44,947 nt of DNA, taken from Clostridiales bacterium (GTDB lineage: Bacteria > Bacillota > Clostridia > Saccharofermentanales > Saccharofermentanaceae). The stretch is taken from the NCBI GenBank assembly GCA_017428155.1, contig JAFRRJ010000011.1, positions 1 to 44,947 on the forward strand, in the 5' to 3' direction. A program made the position numbers and the translations under genes. The notes under the pieces were generated by a model, which saw only the letters and a program-made list of their open reading frames with translations, was not told where the DNA came from and ran no database searches. Positions 16,364 through 23,660 of this stretch are shown here, in pieces (position 1 is the first letter of the stretch; every line of letters begins with the position of its first letter).

Positions 16364-17359
16364 TCAAAACTGGTACTTGGGCCAGATGCCCTTCTTATCG
16401 TGCGTATGCTCGGGAAGCTGGTAAAGATCGTGACCGGGATAATCGTTGCCTTCAACGATGACCGGTCCGTCAGGTGTAATGCAGACGTCCCAGCCGATAA
16501 AGCCGACCTGCGGAACGACCATTGCCGCTTTAGTACACATCTCCAATACCTGGTCCCACATAGGGAAAACGAAGCCCTTGAAGACAGCACCCGTCATAGG
16601 ATGCTTCTCGTAAAGGACCTTATTCTTATCGATCGGGAAATCAGTGATCTCACCGGTCTTCTCATCAACAGGAGCAGTCATGCCGCCGTTGTTGAAGTTA
16701 TCCACGCTGTGACCGTAGTTGCCGAATCTGCAGCAGGCACTGGCGACATGGACCTTTCCGTCCCTTTGGATGGTAACCAGTCTTACCGTATTGATAGCAT
16801 AAGGATAGATATCGCTGACAGCCGGATGCTGGACGATAATTTCTTCGAAGAAATGCGGGCGTTCCTGATTTACGAGGCGCTCGTAGACAGCTTCAGCCGG
16901 CTCAGCCTTGCAGTCGATCTTCTCTACAGTCTTGCCGCAGGAGCCCAGATCAGCCTTGGCCATGAGGAAATCGTGACTGTTGATAAAATCTATTACTTCC
17001 TGCTTATTATCTTTCCTGATCTCTATCCATTTGCGTCCGAGGAAATCACCGAAAAGCCTGTTAAACTCGATCTTGTTGTCGATAAGATGCGTATAATTGG
17101 AATCGTTATATCTTTTAACGAGATCGTAGTTCCTGCCTCTGGTAATGTATGTATCCCGCTCGGCATCAGTGAGGTTATACATCTCATAAAGCCAGTAATC
17201 CATGTATCCTGCGCCGAACTTTCTTCCGCAGTGGATCATATCGAAAAATATCCACACGCGGGATTTCCCGCTCTTGTCGTGGATATCCTTTATCTTGGCG
17301 TTCATCGCCTTATAGTCCATGCGCGTAACGCGCCTTATAAGATAACGTAAATTTGGCAT
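16364..17359 (-). CDS. Sugar-transfer-associated ATP-grasp enzyme
   Basis: The gene has 331 codons from the ATG at 17357-17359. The protein looks like the ATP-grasp family often found with polysaccharide genes: a helical N-terminus (Leu-Arg-Tyr-Leu-Ile-Arg-Arg), a Lys-Ala-Asp-Leu-Gly-Ser-Cys-Gly-Lys nucleotide loop in the middle, Glu-Glu-Ile-Ile-Val-Gln-His and Asn-Thr-Val-Arg-Leu-Val-Thr, and a C-terminal Gly-Trp-Asp-Val...Val-Glu-Gly-Asn-Asp metal-binding end. It probably ligates a carboxylate to an amine or similar; the substrate is unknown. Other starts are possible: ATG 17425 upstream (no ribosome site) and ATG 17320 downstream (AAGG 12 bases upstream). The chosen ATG has no ribosome site but lies six bases after a TATAAT. 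Confidence 0.72.
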   Translation of the reverse strand: MPNLRYLIRRVTRMDYKAMNAKIKDIHDKSGKSRVWIFFDMIHCGRKFGAGYMDYWLYEMYNLTDAERDTYITRGRNYDLVKRYNDSNYTHLIDNKIEFNRLFGDFLGRKWIEIRKDNKQEVIDFINSHDFLMAKADLGSCGKTVEKIDCKAEPAEAVYERLVNQERPHFFEEIIVQHPAVSDIYPYAINTVRLVTIQRDGKVHVASACCRFGNYGHSVDNFNNGGMTAPVDEKTGEITDFPIDKNKVLYEKHPMTGAVFKGFVFPMWDQVLEMCTKAAMVVPQVGFIGWDVCITPDGPVIVEGNDYPGHDLYQLPEHTHDKKGIWPKYQF

Positions 17360-17365
17360 AGGAGA

Positions 17366-17371
17366 ATTATA
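17366..17371 (-). promoter_or_regulatory. -10 box directly before the ATP-grasp ATG (possible leaderless start)
   Basis: TATAAT on the minus strand (17366-17371) is followed by six bases and then ATG (17359). Transcription would begin at or next to the start codon. No good -35 or ribosome site is present. Confidence 0.45.
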
Positions 17372-17474
17372 ATACAACAAATCATTTTTTGTTATATTCC
17401 TTTCGCTGACGCTCAGGCATTCCATCAAGCAAGTTGCCCGCTAATTTGTTATAATGCGATTTTGATAGAAAAAC

Positions 17475-17499
17475 ATAAGTAACATCCGTGTTACCTTAT
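17475..17499 (+). promoter_or_regulatory. Hairpin/palindrome in the ddh 5' leader
   Basis: GTAACA (17479-17484) pairs with TGTTAC (17489-17494) over TCCG, and four more pairs (ATAA with TTAT) form outside after a one-base C bulge. It ends directly before the AAGGAGG ribosome site (17502-17508) and follows a TATAAT at 17450-17455. It may be an operator or an RNA element that controls ddh. Confidence 0.4.
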
Positions 17500-17518
17500 T
17501 TAAGGAGGATAATTCCAT

Positions 17519-18505
17519 ATGTCAATCAGAATCGGTATTTTAGGCTATGGCAATCTTGCCAAGGGCGTTGAGCTTGCTATCCGTCAGAACCCTGACATGG
17601 AACTTGCAGCTGTATTTACAAGAAGGGACCCTTCCACGGTCAAGACCCTTACCGGGGGCGTAACTGTTGTTCCTTCATTTGAAGCTGCTGACTGGAAAGA
17701 CAAGATCGATGTTCTCGTTATATGCGGAGGCTCAGCAACAGATCTTCCCACACAGACACCCGAATATGCTTCAATGTTCAATGTAATCGACAGCTTCGAT
17801 ACACACGCAAGGATTCCCGAACATTTTGCAAATGTTGATAAGGCTTCCTTATCCTCCGGACACACCGCACTCATTTCAGGCGGCTGGGATCCCGGCATGT
17901 TCTCGATAAACCGTCTTTACGGCAGCTGCATTCTTCCCGAAGGCAAGGATTATACCTTCTGGGGCAAGGGCGTATCACAGGGCCACTCCGACGCTATCAG
18001 AAGAGTTCCGGGGGTTAAGAACGGCAAGCAGTATACGATCCCTGTTGAGAGCGCTCTCGAAGCAGTACGTTCCGGATCCGAGCCTGAGCTTTCCACACGC
18101 CAGAAGCACACAAGAGAGTGCTTTGTTGTACCTGAGGAAGGCGCTGACCTTGCTTTGATCGAGAAGACTATCAAGGAAATGCCTAACTACTTTGCTGACT
18201 ACGACACTACAGTCCACTTCATCACCGAAGAGGAATTCGTAAGAGACCATTCAAGGATCAATCACGGCGGCTTCGTCTTCCGTACAGGCAAGACAGGTGT
18301 CAACGGCGAGAACAAGCATGTTATCGAGTATTCCTTAAAGCTCGATTCCAATCCCGAGTTCACAGGTTCTGTCCTTACAGCTTATGCACGTGCCATCTAC
18401 CGTCTCTCTCAGAAGGGAGACTACGGCTGCAAGACAGTTTTCGATATCGCACCCGCACTTCTCTCACCGCTTTCCGGCGAAGACTTAAGAGCTCACCTTC
18501 TGTAA
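17519..18505 (+). CDS. ddh: meso-Diaminopimelate D-dehydrogenase
   Basis: The protein has 328 residues, full length for Ddh. It catalyses NADPH-dependent reductive amination of L-2-amino-6-oxopimelate to meso-diaminopimelate, the short route to lysine and the peptidoglycan cross-link. The N-terminus has the Rossmann motif Gly-Ile-Leu-Gly-Tyr-Gly-Asn-Leu-Ala-Lys-Gly, and Ser-Gly-Gly-Trp-Asp-Pro-Gly-Met-Phe-Ser near 120-129 and Trp-Gly-Lys-Gly-Val-Ser-Gln-Gly-His-Ser-Asp-Ala are typical substrate-binding stretches. The ATG follows TAAGGAGGA. It is divergent from the ATP-grasp gene and ends in a large hairpin. Confidence 0.95.
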   Translation: MSIRIGILGYGNLAKGVELAIRQNPDMELAAVFTRRDPSTVKTLTGGVTVVPSFEAADWKDKIDVLVICGGSATDLPTQTPEYASMFNVIDSFDTHARIPEHFANVDKASLSSGHTALISGGWDPGMFSINRLYGSCILPEGKDYTFWGKGVSQGHSDAIRRVPGVKNGKQYTIPVESALEAVRSGSEPELSTRQKHTRECFVVPEEGADLALIEKTIKEMPNYFADYDTTVHFITEEEFVRDHSRINHGGFVFRTGKTGVNGENKHVIEYSLKLDSNPEFTGSVLTAYARAIYRLSQKGDYGCKTVFDIAPALLSPLSGEDLRAHLL

Positions 18506-18527
18506 TCTTAATAAAGCAAAATTAACA

Positions 18528-18588
18528 GGTGCTGCCTTACAAAAGTGAACTTGCAGTAAAACGCTAATGATCACTTAAAGGCAGCACC
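18528..18588 (+). terminator. Large 61-nt stem-loop after ddh
   Basis: GGTGCTGCCTT (18528-18538) pairs perfectly with AAGGCAGCACC (18578-18588). Inside the 39-base loop, AAGTGA (18543-18548) and TCACTT (18571-18576) form a second stem. TTTATTATG follows, a poor U tract. It probably ends ddh transcription but is much longer than the other terminators here, which have 4-13-base loops. Confidence 0.55.
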
Positions 18589-18614
18589 TTTATTATGTGC
18601 GTTTAAGCAATATC

Positions 18615-18623
18615 TGATAGAAT
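18615..18623 (+). promoter_or_regulatory. Extended -10 box six bases before the SGNH hydrolase ATG
   Basis: TGATAGAAT (18615-18623) is an extended -10 box, followed by six bases and the ATG at 18630. No ribosome binding site lies between them. This matches the layout at the ATP-grasp gene. Confidence 0.45.
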
Positions 18624-18629
18624 TCTCAT

Positions 18630-19403
18630 ATGAATAAGAACGGTAAAAGCACGCAAATCAGTAAAACTACAGTCACATTATCTGTGATCCTTTCTTTGCT
18701 TGTCATTGTTTTCCTTGCAAACTTCGTTATCTATCCGGCCTATAAGGATTACCGGAGATCTCATATGAAGATAGATATATACGGCGGAATGACGAATGAG
18801 CTTAAAGACTGCGATCTTTTTTCAGATCTGCAAAGCGGAAGATCAGTATGCTTTCTGGGTGACAGTATCACGAACGGGACAGAGACCGACGGAATAGCAT
18901 GGTGCCATCCTTTGGTTCCGTATATCACAGGTCCTAAATCAAATTTTTCGCGCGGCGGCTGGAAGGTAAAAGACCTCCTTGACCATGTCGAGGAAATACC
19001 TCCGGCAGAGATCTATGTGATCGCTATTGGAATTAACGATGTATTGTTTCCCGGCAGCGTTCAGTCGGCATATACTCCGTCCGAGTTCACAACAAGATGC
19101 GGGCAGCTCGCAGATCTCCTCCTGGCCAAAGCCCCGGGAGCCAAGATCTATTTTATTGCGCCCTGGACATTCGTAGACCTCGGAGATGATTACCTTAAGC
19201 GCGGTGACCAGTTTAGAAACTATCTCGGGAAATGGTGTGAAGAAACAGGTTATTCCTTTATCAACCCTGATCCCGTCATAGTATCCGTACTCGAGAAAGA
19301 AGGCTCAGAAAGATTTATGCTCAACGAGTTCCATCCGGGAGTCCCTGACGGTGTTGCATTGTTCAGTTATGCCGTTCTTAAAGCAGACCACGATCAGAAA
19401 TGA
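18630..19403 (+). CDS. Membrane-anchored SGNH/GDSL hydrolase
   Basis: The protein has 257 residues. One N-terminal membrane segment (about 16-36) anchors an extracytoplasmic SGNH domain. Block I is Gly-Asp-Ser-Ile at 77-80 with the nucleophile Ser79, block II is around Gly-Gly-Trp (109-111), block III is Gly-Ile-Asn-Asp at 134-137 and block V His is His235. The acid usually three residues before that His is Asn here (Asn-Glu-Phe-His), so the triad may use Glu233 or be a dyad. Deacylation of cell-wall polysaccharide or lipid is a guess. It converges on the ECF gene with only 13 bp between stops. Confidence 0.8.
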   Translation: MNKNGKSTQISKTTVTLSVILSLLVIVFLANFVIYPAYKDYRRSHMKIDIYGGMTNELKDCDLFSDLQSGRSVCFLGDSITNGTETDGIAWCHPLVPYITGPKSNFSRGGWKVKDLLDHVEEIPPAEIYVIAIGINDVLFPGSVQSAYTPSEFTTRCGQLADLLLAKAPGAKIYFIAPWTFVDLGDDYLKRGDQFRNYLGKWCEETGYSFINPDPVIVSVLEKEGSERFMLNEFHPGVPDGVALFSYAVLKADHDQK

Positions 19404-19416
19404 CCGTTCCAAAGGA

Positions 19417-19977
19417 TTATAAGACTGCTGTCTTATGCCTCTTATTCTCTGCAGCACCCTGTGACAACTGATATTTATCGAAAAGCTTGACATACATCAG
19501 CGGTATGGCACCGACTATCGCCGCACTTGCCTGGATCCCGTTTGGAATAACAGATCCTGCAGCAGCTGCAACGCCGTACATAAAAGGCAGGGATTCGAAT
19601 GCAAAATATCCTGCGATCATGATAAGTTCTGTGACAAAAGAAGCAGAGAGCTTCCTTGCAAGTGATACTTTGCCCGCACTGTTTCTCTTAAGCAAAAGAC
19701 CTGCAACCAGTCCCATTATTCCCTTTATAAGAAATGTGGCAACTGCATACTGCGGATAACCGGCCAGAAGATCTGCAAGCGTAGATCCTACAGCAGCCGG
19801 GACAAACGCAAATGGACCCAGAATATATGAACTTACCAGTATCACGAGGTCTCCTAAGTTAATGTGTCCTATTGCCGTAGGAATGTGAAGTTCTGTCCCT
19901 GCAAATACAAGTGATGCAAGCACACCTGTATATGCGATCTTTTTTAATGTGTTTCTGTTCTTTTCTATATTGCTCAT
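19417..19977 (-). CDS. ECF transporter S component (vitamin uptake)
   Basis: The protein has 186 residues from the ATG at 19975-19977 behind AAGGAG; a longer open frame upstream overlaps the amidotransferase gene and is not real. About five to six hydrophobic helices are present with Gly-His-Ile-Asn-Leu-Gly-Asp near the end of helix 1-2 and Ala-Leu/Val-Gly-Ser-x-Leu-Ala-Asp-Leu in helix 3, as in ECF S components of the broad PF12822-like group. The substrate cannot be told. It is the last gene of the mccB-mccA-metNI-gcl operon, 22 bp after the amidotransferase, so a sulfur compound or cofactor is possible. A 7-bp inverted repeat (19419-19436) covers the stop codon. Confidence 0.75.
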   Translation of the reverse strand: MSNIEKNRNTLKKIAYTGVLASLVFAGTELHIPTAIGHINLGDLVILVSSYILGPFAFVPAAVGSTLADLLAGYPQYAVATFLIKGIMGLVAGLLLKRNSAGKVSLARKLSASFVTELIMIAGYFAFESLPFMYGVAAAAGSVIPNGIQASAAIVGAIPLMYVKLFDKYQLSQGAAENKRHKTAVL

Positions 19978-19999
19978 ATTGAGTTCTCCTTTTAAAAAT

Positions 20000-20764
20000 T
20001 TATAGAATTGCGTGATCCAGATACTGGTAACGCATTTTTTCTTCATCGTGAATATAAGTGTTACAGTGCGGCCTGGCTTCATACACAAGTTGTCCGTCGC
20101 GGTAGACAATGAGCTGGTTCTGCGGCACTTCCACCCAGTCTGAACCGTCAAGCGGATGGGTCGAGAAGACCACCGCGCCGGGTCTGGAAAGCCTGTACAT
20201 CGTTCCGGGCTCATTCTTGTGGACATACATGTAATCGCCGTCGTACAAGAGAAAGTTAAGTTTGTTGCCAGGTGTGAGCTTCAGCACGATCTCATTTATG
20301 AAGTTGATCTTTCTGGCATCGTCAAAGCCGGTAAGTATCAGTCTGTTGATCCACTCAACGATGTAGTACAGGACTCTCTCGCTGTCAGTTGATCCTTCCT
20401 GGACATAAAGATACGGACTGAGCACTGCAGATTCAAAGATGGTTCCGTTATGCACAAATACCCATTTCTTTCCTGAGGAATCGCTGAGCACAAACGGATG
20501 CGTATTGCCGAAGCTTACATCACCTACGGTCGCTTTTCTGATATGGGCCATACATCGTGATGTCTCGATCTTTCCGGTAAGCCTGTTCTTGAGGTACTTG
20601 CTGTCAACGGCACGCACCGGCTCTTTCTCGACCGATACCAGACCATCGTCAAGCAGAGCCAGCCCCCACCCGTTATGGTGTTCGACACTGTGCTTATAAA
20701 AGGCATCCAGATATTCGTTTACACGGATCTTTCTGTCAGCTGATACCCCAAAAAGCTCGCACAT
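20000..20764 (-). CDS. Class II glutamine amidotransferase (EgtC/YafJ-like)
   Basis: The protein has 254 residues. Met-Cys-Glu-Leu-Phe-Gly places the N-terminal nucleophile Cys2 directly after the initiator, as in class II amidotransferases; Asn-Gly-Trp-Gly, Ala-His-Ile-Arg-Lys-Ala-Thr and Phe-Val-His-Asn-Gly-Thr are the further active-site blocks. There is no synthase domain, so it acts as a stand-alone amidohydrolase on a gamma-glutamyl or glutamine-like substrate. The start lies inside the end of the glutamate-cysteine ligase gene (29-bp overlap), with AAGGAG upstream. In ergothioneine pathways EgtC (this family) removes the gamma-glutamyl group added by EgtA, but no egtB or egtD is seen here. 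Confidence 0.82.
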   Translation of the reverse strand: MCELFGVSADRKIRVNEYLDAFYKHSVEHHNGWGLALLDDGLVSVEKEPVRAVDSKYLKNRLTGKIETSRCMAHIRKATVGDVSFGNTHPFVLSDSSGKKWVFVHNGTIFESAVLSPYLYVQEGSTDSERVLYYIVEWINRLILTGFDDARKINFINEIVLKLTPGNKLNFLLYDGDYMYVHKNEPGTMYRLSRPGAVVFSTHPLDGSDWVEVPQNQLIVYRDGQLVYEARPHCNTYIHDEEKMRYQYLDHAIL

Positions 20765-21977
20765 TTTCCAGATACTCCTTATCAGACTCAGATAATTGAC
20801 TTACCGCCAGCTCGAAAAGATATGTAGCCCAAACTGAAGCTTTCTTTCCATATACTTCAGCATCAAAGCCTTCAACCTCAACCGCATCCACAGCCTGCTG
20901 TACTTTATCAGCAGAATCTATCGATGACAATTCTTTTTCGAGCTTTAAAAGATTCCTGTCAGAATAGACTATTCCCTTAAGAAGTGCGACATAACCGAGG
21001 GCGCGGTCCAAAGGAACGCTGTCCGCAACACGTATCTCAATGTATTTTTTCACGCGGAAATGGAAGAATCCCATTGAGATGAAGTGTTCGATGAGCCTTT
21101 GCTTACGGGATTCGTCAAGATTGTTTTCCGATATTAGCCCGTTCTTGAAAATATCTTCCGCCGTGTCCGCTCCCACATCCACAGTCTCACCATTATCGGT
21201 AAGGAGGATCAGGGGCGTGTGGTAAATAGTATCAGCAACGGAATCGTATCCGAATCCGGGCTCAAAAGATCCGGGATAGAAGCCCGTTCTTGCGCTGTCG
21301 AGATCATCCCACTCCTGGATCCTGAAAAGATGCGGTTTGCCGGGATTGTCTTTTAGTGTCGAATCCGGACAGGTCTTATTTTCCATTGCGATCATGAGGA
21401 TTGGCGATATCTTCTGAAGGATATTGAGTTTACGCACCAGATCTTCCTCGGACCTGAAATCCACGGACACCTGAGTCGAAGCAGAAGCTCTCATCATGTA
21501 TTTGCCGTATTTTCCCGAATTCCTGAAATATGCGTCCATAAACTTGTATCTCTTCTTCGGTGACAACGTGATCTCATCAGGATCGATCACGCCTTTTTCA
21601 ACAAGAGGAAGATTTCCTTTAGTCTCAAAGTGATAGCCATGGGCTCTTAACACCGGAGTCCAGAGATCGATGAATTCTTTATAGACACTGCTTATGACAT
21701 CTATATCAGAATACGGATTGATGCTTATCTCAAACTGGCACGCAGGTTCTAACGTTATGGAATATCCCTCCGTAATGTAACCGACAGGATACCCGTCCAT
21801 ATATATGATCTTTGCATGCAGGATCTCAGCCATCTTCTCGAGCAGGAAAGATACCTCATGGAATCCTATCTGTTCTCCTTTATCGTTTATGACAAAATGC
21901 TCGATCTCAAGACCCAAGCCCTGACTGTCGGATTCGCCCTTGCGGATATAGTTCTTAATATCGTCTTTTATGCTCAT
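20736..21977 (-). CDS. Glutamate-cysteine ligase (GCS2/EgtA-like)
   Basis: The protein has 413 residues from the ATG at 21975-21977 behind GAAGGGGAGG; an upstream extension lies inside metI and is rejected. It belongs to the carboxylate-amine ligase group of glutamate-cysteine ligases: Gly-Leu-Glu-Ile-Glu-His near residue 22, Gly-Tyr-Ile-Thr-Glu-Gly...Glu-Pro-Ala-Cys-Gln-Phe-Glu-Ile-Ser, and Met-Arg-Ala-Ser-Ala-Ser-Thr-Gln-Val-Ser-Val-Asp. It should make gamma-glutamylcysteine from Glu, Cys and ATP in the cytoplasm. No glutathione synthetase domain is fused and none lies nearby. It follows metI by 29 bp in the cysteine operon. Confidence 0.82.
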   Translation of the reverse strand: MSIKDDIKNYIRKGESDSQGLGLEIEHFVINDKGEQIGFHEVSFLLEKMAEILHAKIIYMDGYPVGYITEGYSITLEPACQFEISINPYSDIDVISSVYKEFIDLWTPVLRAHGYHFETKGNLPLVEKGVIDPDEITLSPKKRYKFMDAYFRNSGKYGKYMMRASASTQVSVDFRSEEDLVRKLNILQKISPILMIAMENKTCPDSTLKDNPGKPHLFRIQEWDDLDSARTGFYPGSFEPGFGYDSVADTIYHTPLILLTDNGETVDVGADTAEDIFKNGLISENNLDESRKQRLIEHFISMGFFHFRVKKYIEIRVADSVPLDRALGYVALLKGIVYSDRNLLKLEKELSSIDSADKVQQAVDAVEVEGFDAEVYGKKASVWATYLFELAVSQLSESDKEYLENVRAFWGIS

Positions 21978-22006
21978 GATCTTTTCCTCCCCTTCAAGAA
22001 CCTTTC

Positions 22007-22660
22007 TTACGTCTTTCTGTGCTTTTTGGACATCCAAATGCCTATCTCCTGGATAAGCATTACCATGATGATCAGAAGAGTTACCGTGGTCCAAAGCACA
22101 TCCTTCTGATACCTGTAGTAGCCGTACTGGAGAGCAATGGCACCAAGTCCGCCGCCTCCGATAACACCTGCCATTGCCGAATACCCCAGAACTGTTGCGA
22201 CATTGATAGCGCCGCCCTGAAGAAGCGAAGGCGTTGCTTCGGGAATAATGAAATGGATTATCGTATATAGCGGCGAAGCGCCCATCGAAGACGCAGCTTC
22301 GATTATTCCCGGCTGAACCTCGTTAAGAGATGATTCGACCATTCTCGCGACGATCGGTATCGCGCCGATTGTCAGCGGCACGATCGCTGCTGTCGTTCCT
22401 ATTGACTGTCCGACCAGGAATCTTGTGAACGGGATCAGCAATACCAGAAGGATAAGGAACGGCAGTGACCTCGCGATATTGATTATGGCTCCGAGCACAA
22501 AGTTGACCGGACGGTTCTCGAGCAGGCGGCCTCTTGAAGTCGAATACAACAACACTCCTAAGGGCATGCCGATTATGTAAGAGAAAAGCGACGCGAAAAA
22601 CGTCATTACGAACGTCTCCCATACGCCTGTGATGATCGCGTCTTTTATATAATCACTCAT
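22007..22660 (-). CDS. metI: Methionine ABC transporter permease
   Basis: The protein has 217 residues with five membrane helices. The EAA loop (Glu-Ala-Ala-Ser-Ser-Met-Gly-Ala-Ser-Pro) that contacts the ATPase lies at about 140-149. Together with MetN (overlap 8 bp) and MetQ, encoded in a separate operon at 30.2-31.1 kb, it imports D- and L-methionine and related compounds. Full length for MetI. Confidence 0.92.
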   Translation of the reverse strand: MSDYIKDAIITGVWETFVMTFFASLFSYIIGMPLGVLLYSTSRGRLLENRPVNFVLGAIINIARSLPFLILLVLLIPFTRFLVGQSIGTTAAIVPLTIGAIPIVARMVESSLNEVQPGIIEAASSMGASPLYTIIHFIIPEATPSLLQGGAINVATVLGYSAMAGVIGGGGLGAIALQYGYYRYQKDVLWTTVTLLIIMVMLIQEIGIWMSKKHRKT

Positions 22661-23660
22661 TTATGGTCACCTCCGATACTGCAAGCCCGCCGTCTTTAAA
22701 GAAGTCAATGACGGTCCGTCTTTCTCTTTCAGACGAAGGGAGTTCCAAGATCATCTGTCCGTAGCCGATCCCGCCGACACTCTTTGTATTTGCGCTAAGA
22801 ATGTTCACCTTGAGCCCCGTTTTTTCGACGAGGTTTGCAATGAACGGCACATTCGATTGTGTGCCGTCGAAAACTATCCTCACCAAAGATCTCGAATCAC
22901 CGGACGGATCGAACGGATTAGCCGGGAAAACGAGTTTTTTTGCAGCCTTTGACTGCGGGTTCGAAAATACTTCCTTTACATCACCGATCTCCGCCAGATT
23001 TCCGTCGTCGATGATCGCAACGCGGTCACAGATCTTCTCCACGACGCTCATCTCATGTGTGATGATCACGATCGTGAGTTTTCTTTCCTCATTGATCTTC
23101 TTCAGGAGGTCCAATATCTCGCCGGTGATCTTCGGATCCAAAGCACTCGTAGCCTCATCGCATAACAGGACCTTGGGATCGGCAGCAAGCGCTCTTGCAA
23201 TAGCAACTCTCTGCTTCTGGCCGCCGGAAAGACGCGCGGGATACTGATTTGCCTTATCAAGAAGGCCTACGATCTCAAGCATCTGTCTTGCCTTCTCGCG
23301 TCTTTGGGCACGCGGTGTTCCGATGATCTTCAATGACTGTTCGACATTCTGTATGACGGTACGCTGATTGATGAGGTTAAAGCCCTGGAAGATCATGGAT
23401 ATCGAATGGCGCACTTCGCGCAGTTCTTTAGGCTTTAATTCCGCGAGGTTTCTTCCGTAGAAACTGACAGATCCCGAAGATATTTCCTCAAGTCTGTTGA
23501 GCGTTCTTACGAGCGTGGATTTGCCCGCACCGCTCATGCCGATGATGCCGAAGATCTCACCCTCTTCGATGGTAAGGCTGACATCCTTGAGCGCCGTGAA
23601 TTCCTTTCCGTCGTTCTTATATGTCTTGTATACGTTTTGAAGCTCAAATACGTTTTCCAT
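22653..23660 (-). CDS. metN: Methionine ABC transporter ATP-binding protein
   Basis: The protein has 335 residues from the ATG at 23658-23660, which shares one base with the mccA stop (TGATG). Walker A is Gly-Met-Ser-Gly-Ala-Gly-Lys-Ser-Thr, the signature is Leu-Ser-Gly-Gly-Gln-Lys-Gln-Arg and Walker B is Leu-Leu-Cys-Asp-Glu-Ala-Thr-Ser-Ala-Leu-Asp-Pro. A C-terminal NIL domain (about 265-335) is typical of MetN and binds methionine to inhibit transport. Complete. Confidence 0.94.
   Translation of the reverse strand: MENVFELQNVYKTYKNDGKEFTALKDVSLTIEEGEIFGIIGMSGAGKSTLVRTLNRLEEISSGSVSFYGRNLAELKPKELREVRHSISMIFQGFNLINQRTVIQNVEQSLKIIGTPRAQRREKARQMLEIVGLLDKANQYPARLSGGQKQRVAIARALAADPKVLLCDEATSALDPKITGEILDLLKKINEERKLTIVIITHEMSVVEKICDRVAIIDDGNLAEIGDVKEVFSNPQSKAAKKLVFPANPFDPSGDSRSLVRIVFDGTQSNVPFIANLVEKTGLKVNILSANTKSVGGIGYGQMILELPSSERERRTVIDFFKDGGLAVSEVTINE

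Noticed and set aside
16400..17350. 316-codon plus-strand open frame opposite the ATP-grasp gene
   Set aside because: The minus-strand frame has clear ATP-grasp motifs; the plus-strand frame has no recognisable family and no ribosome site.
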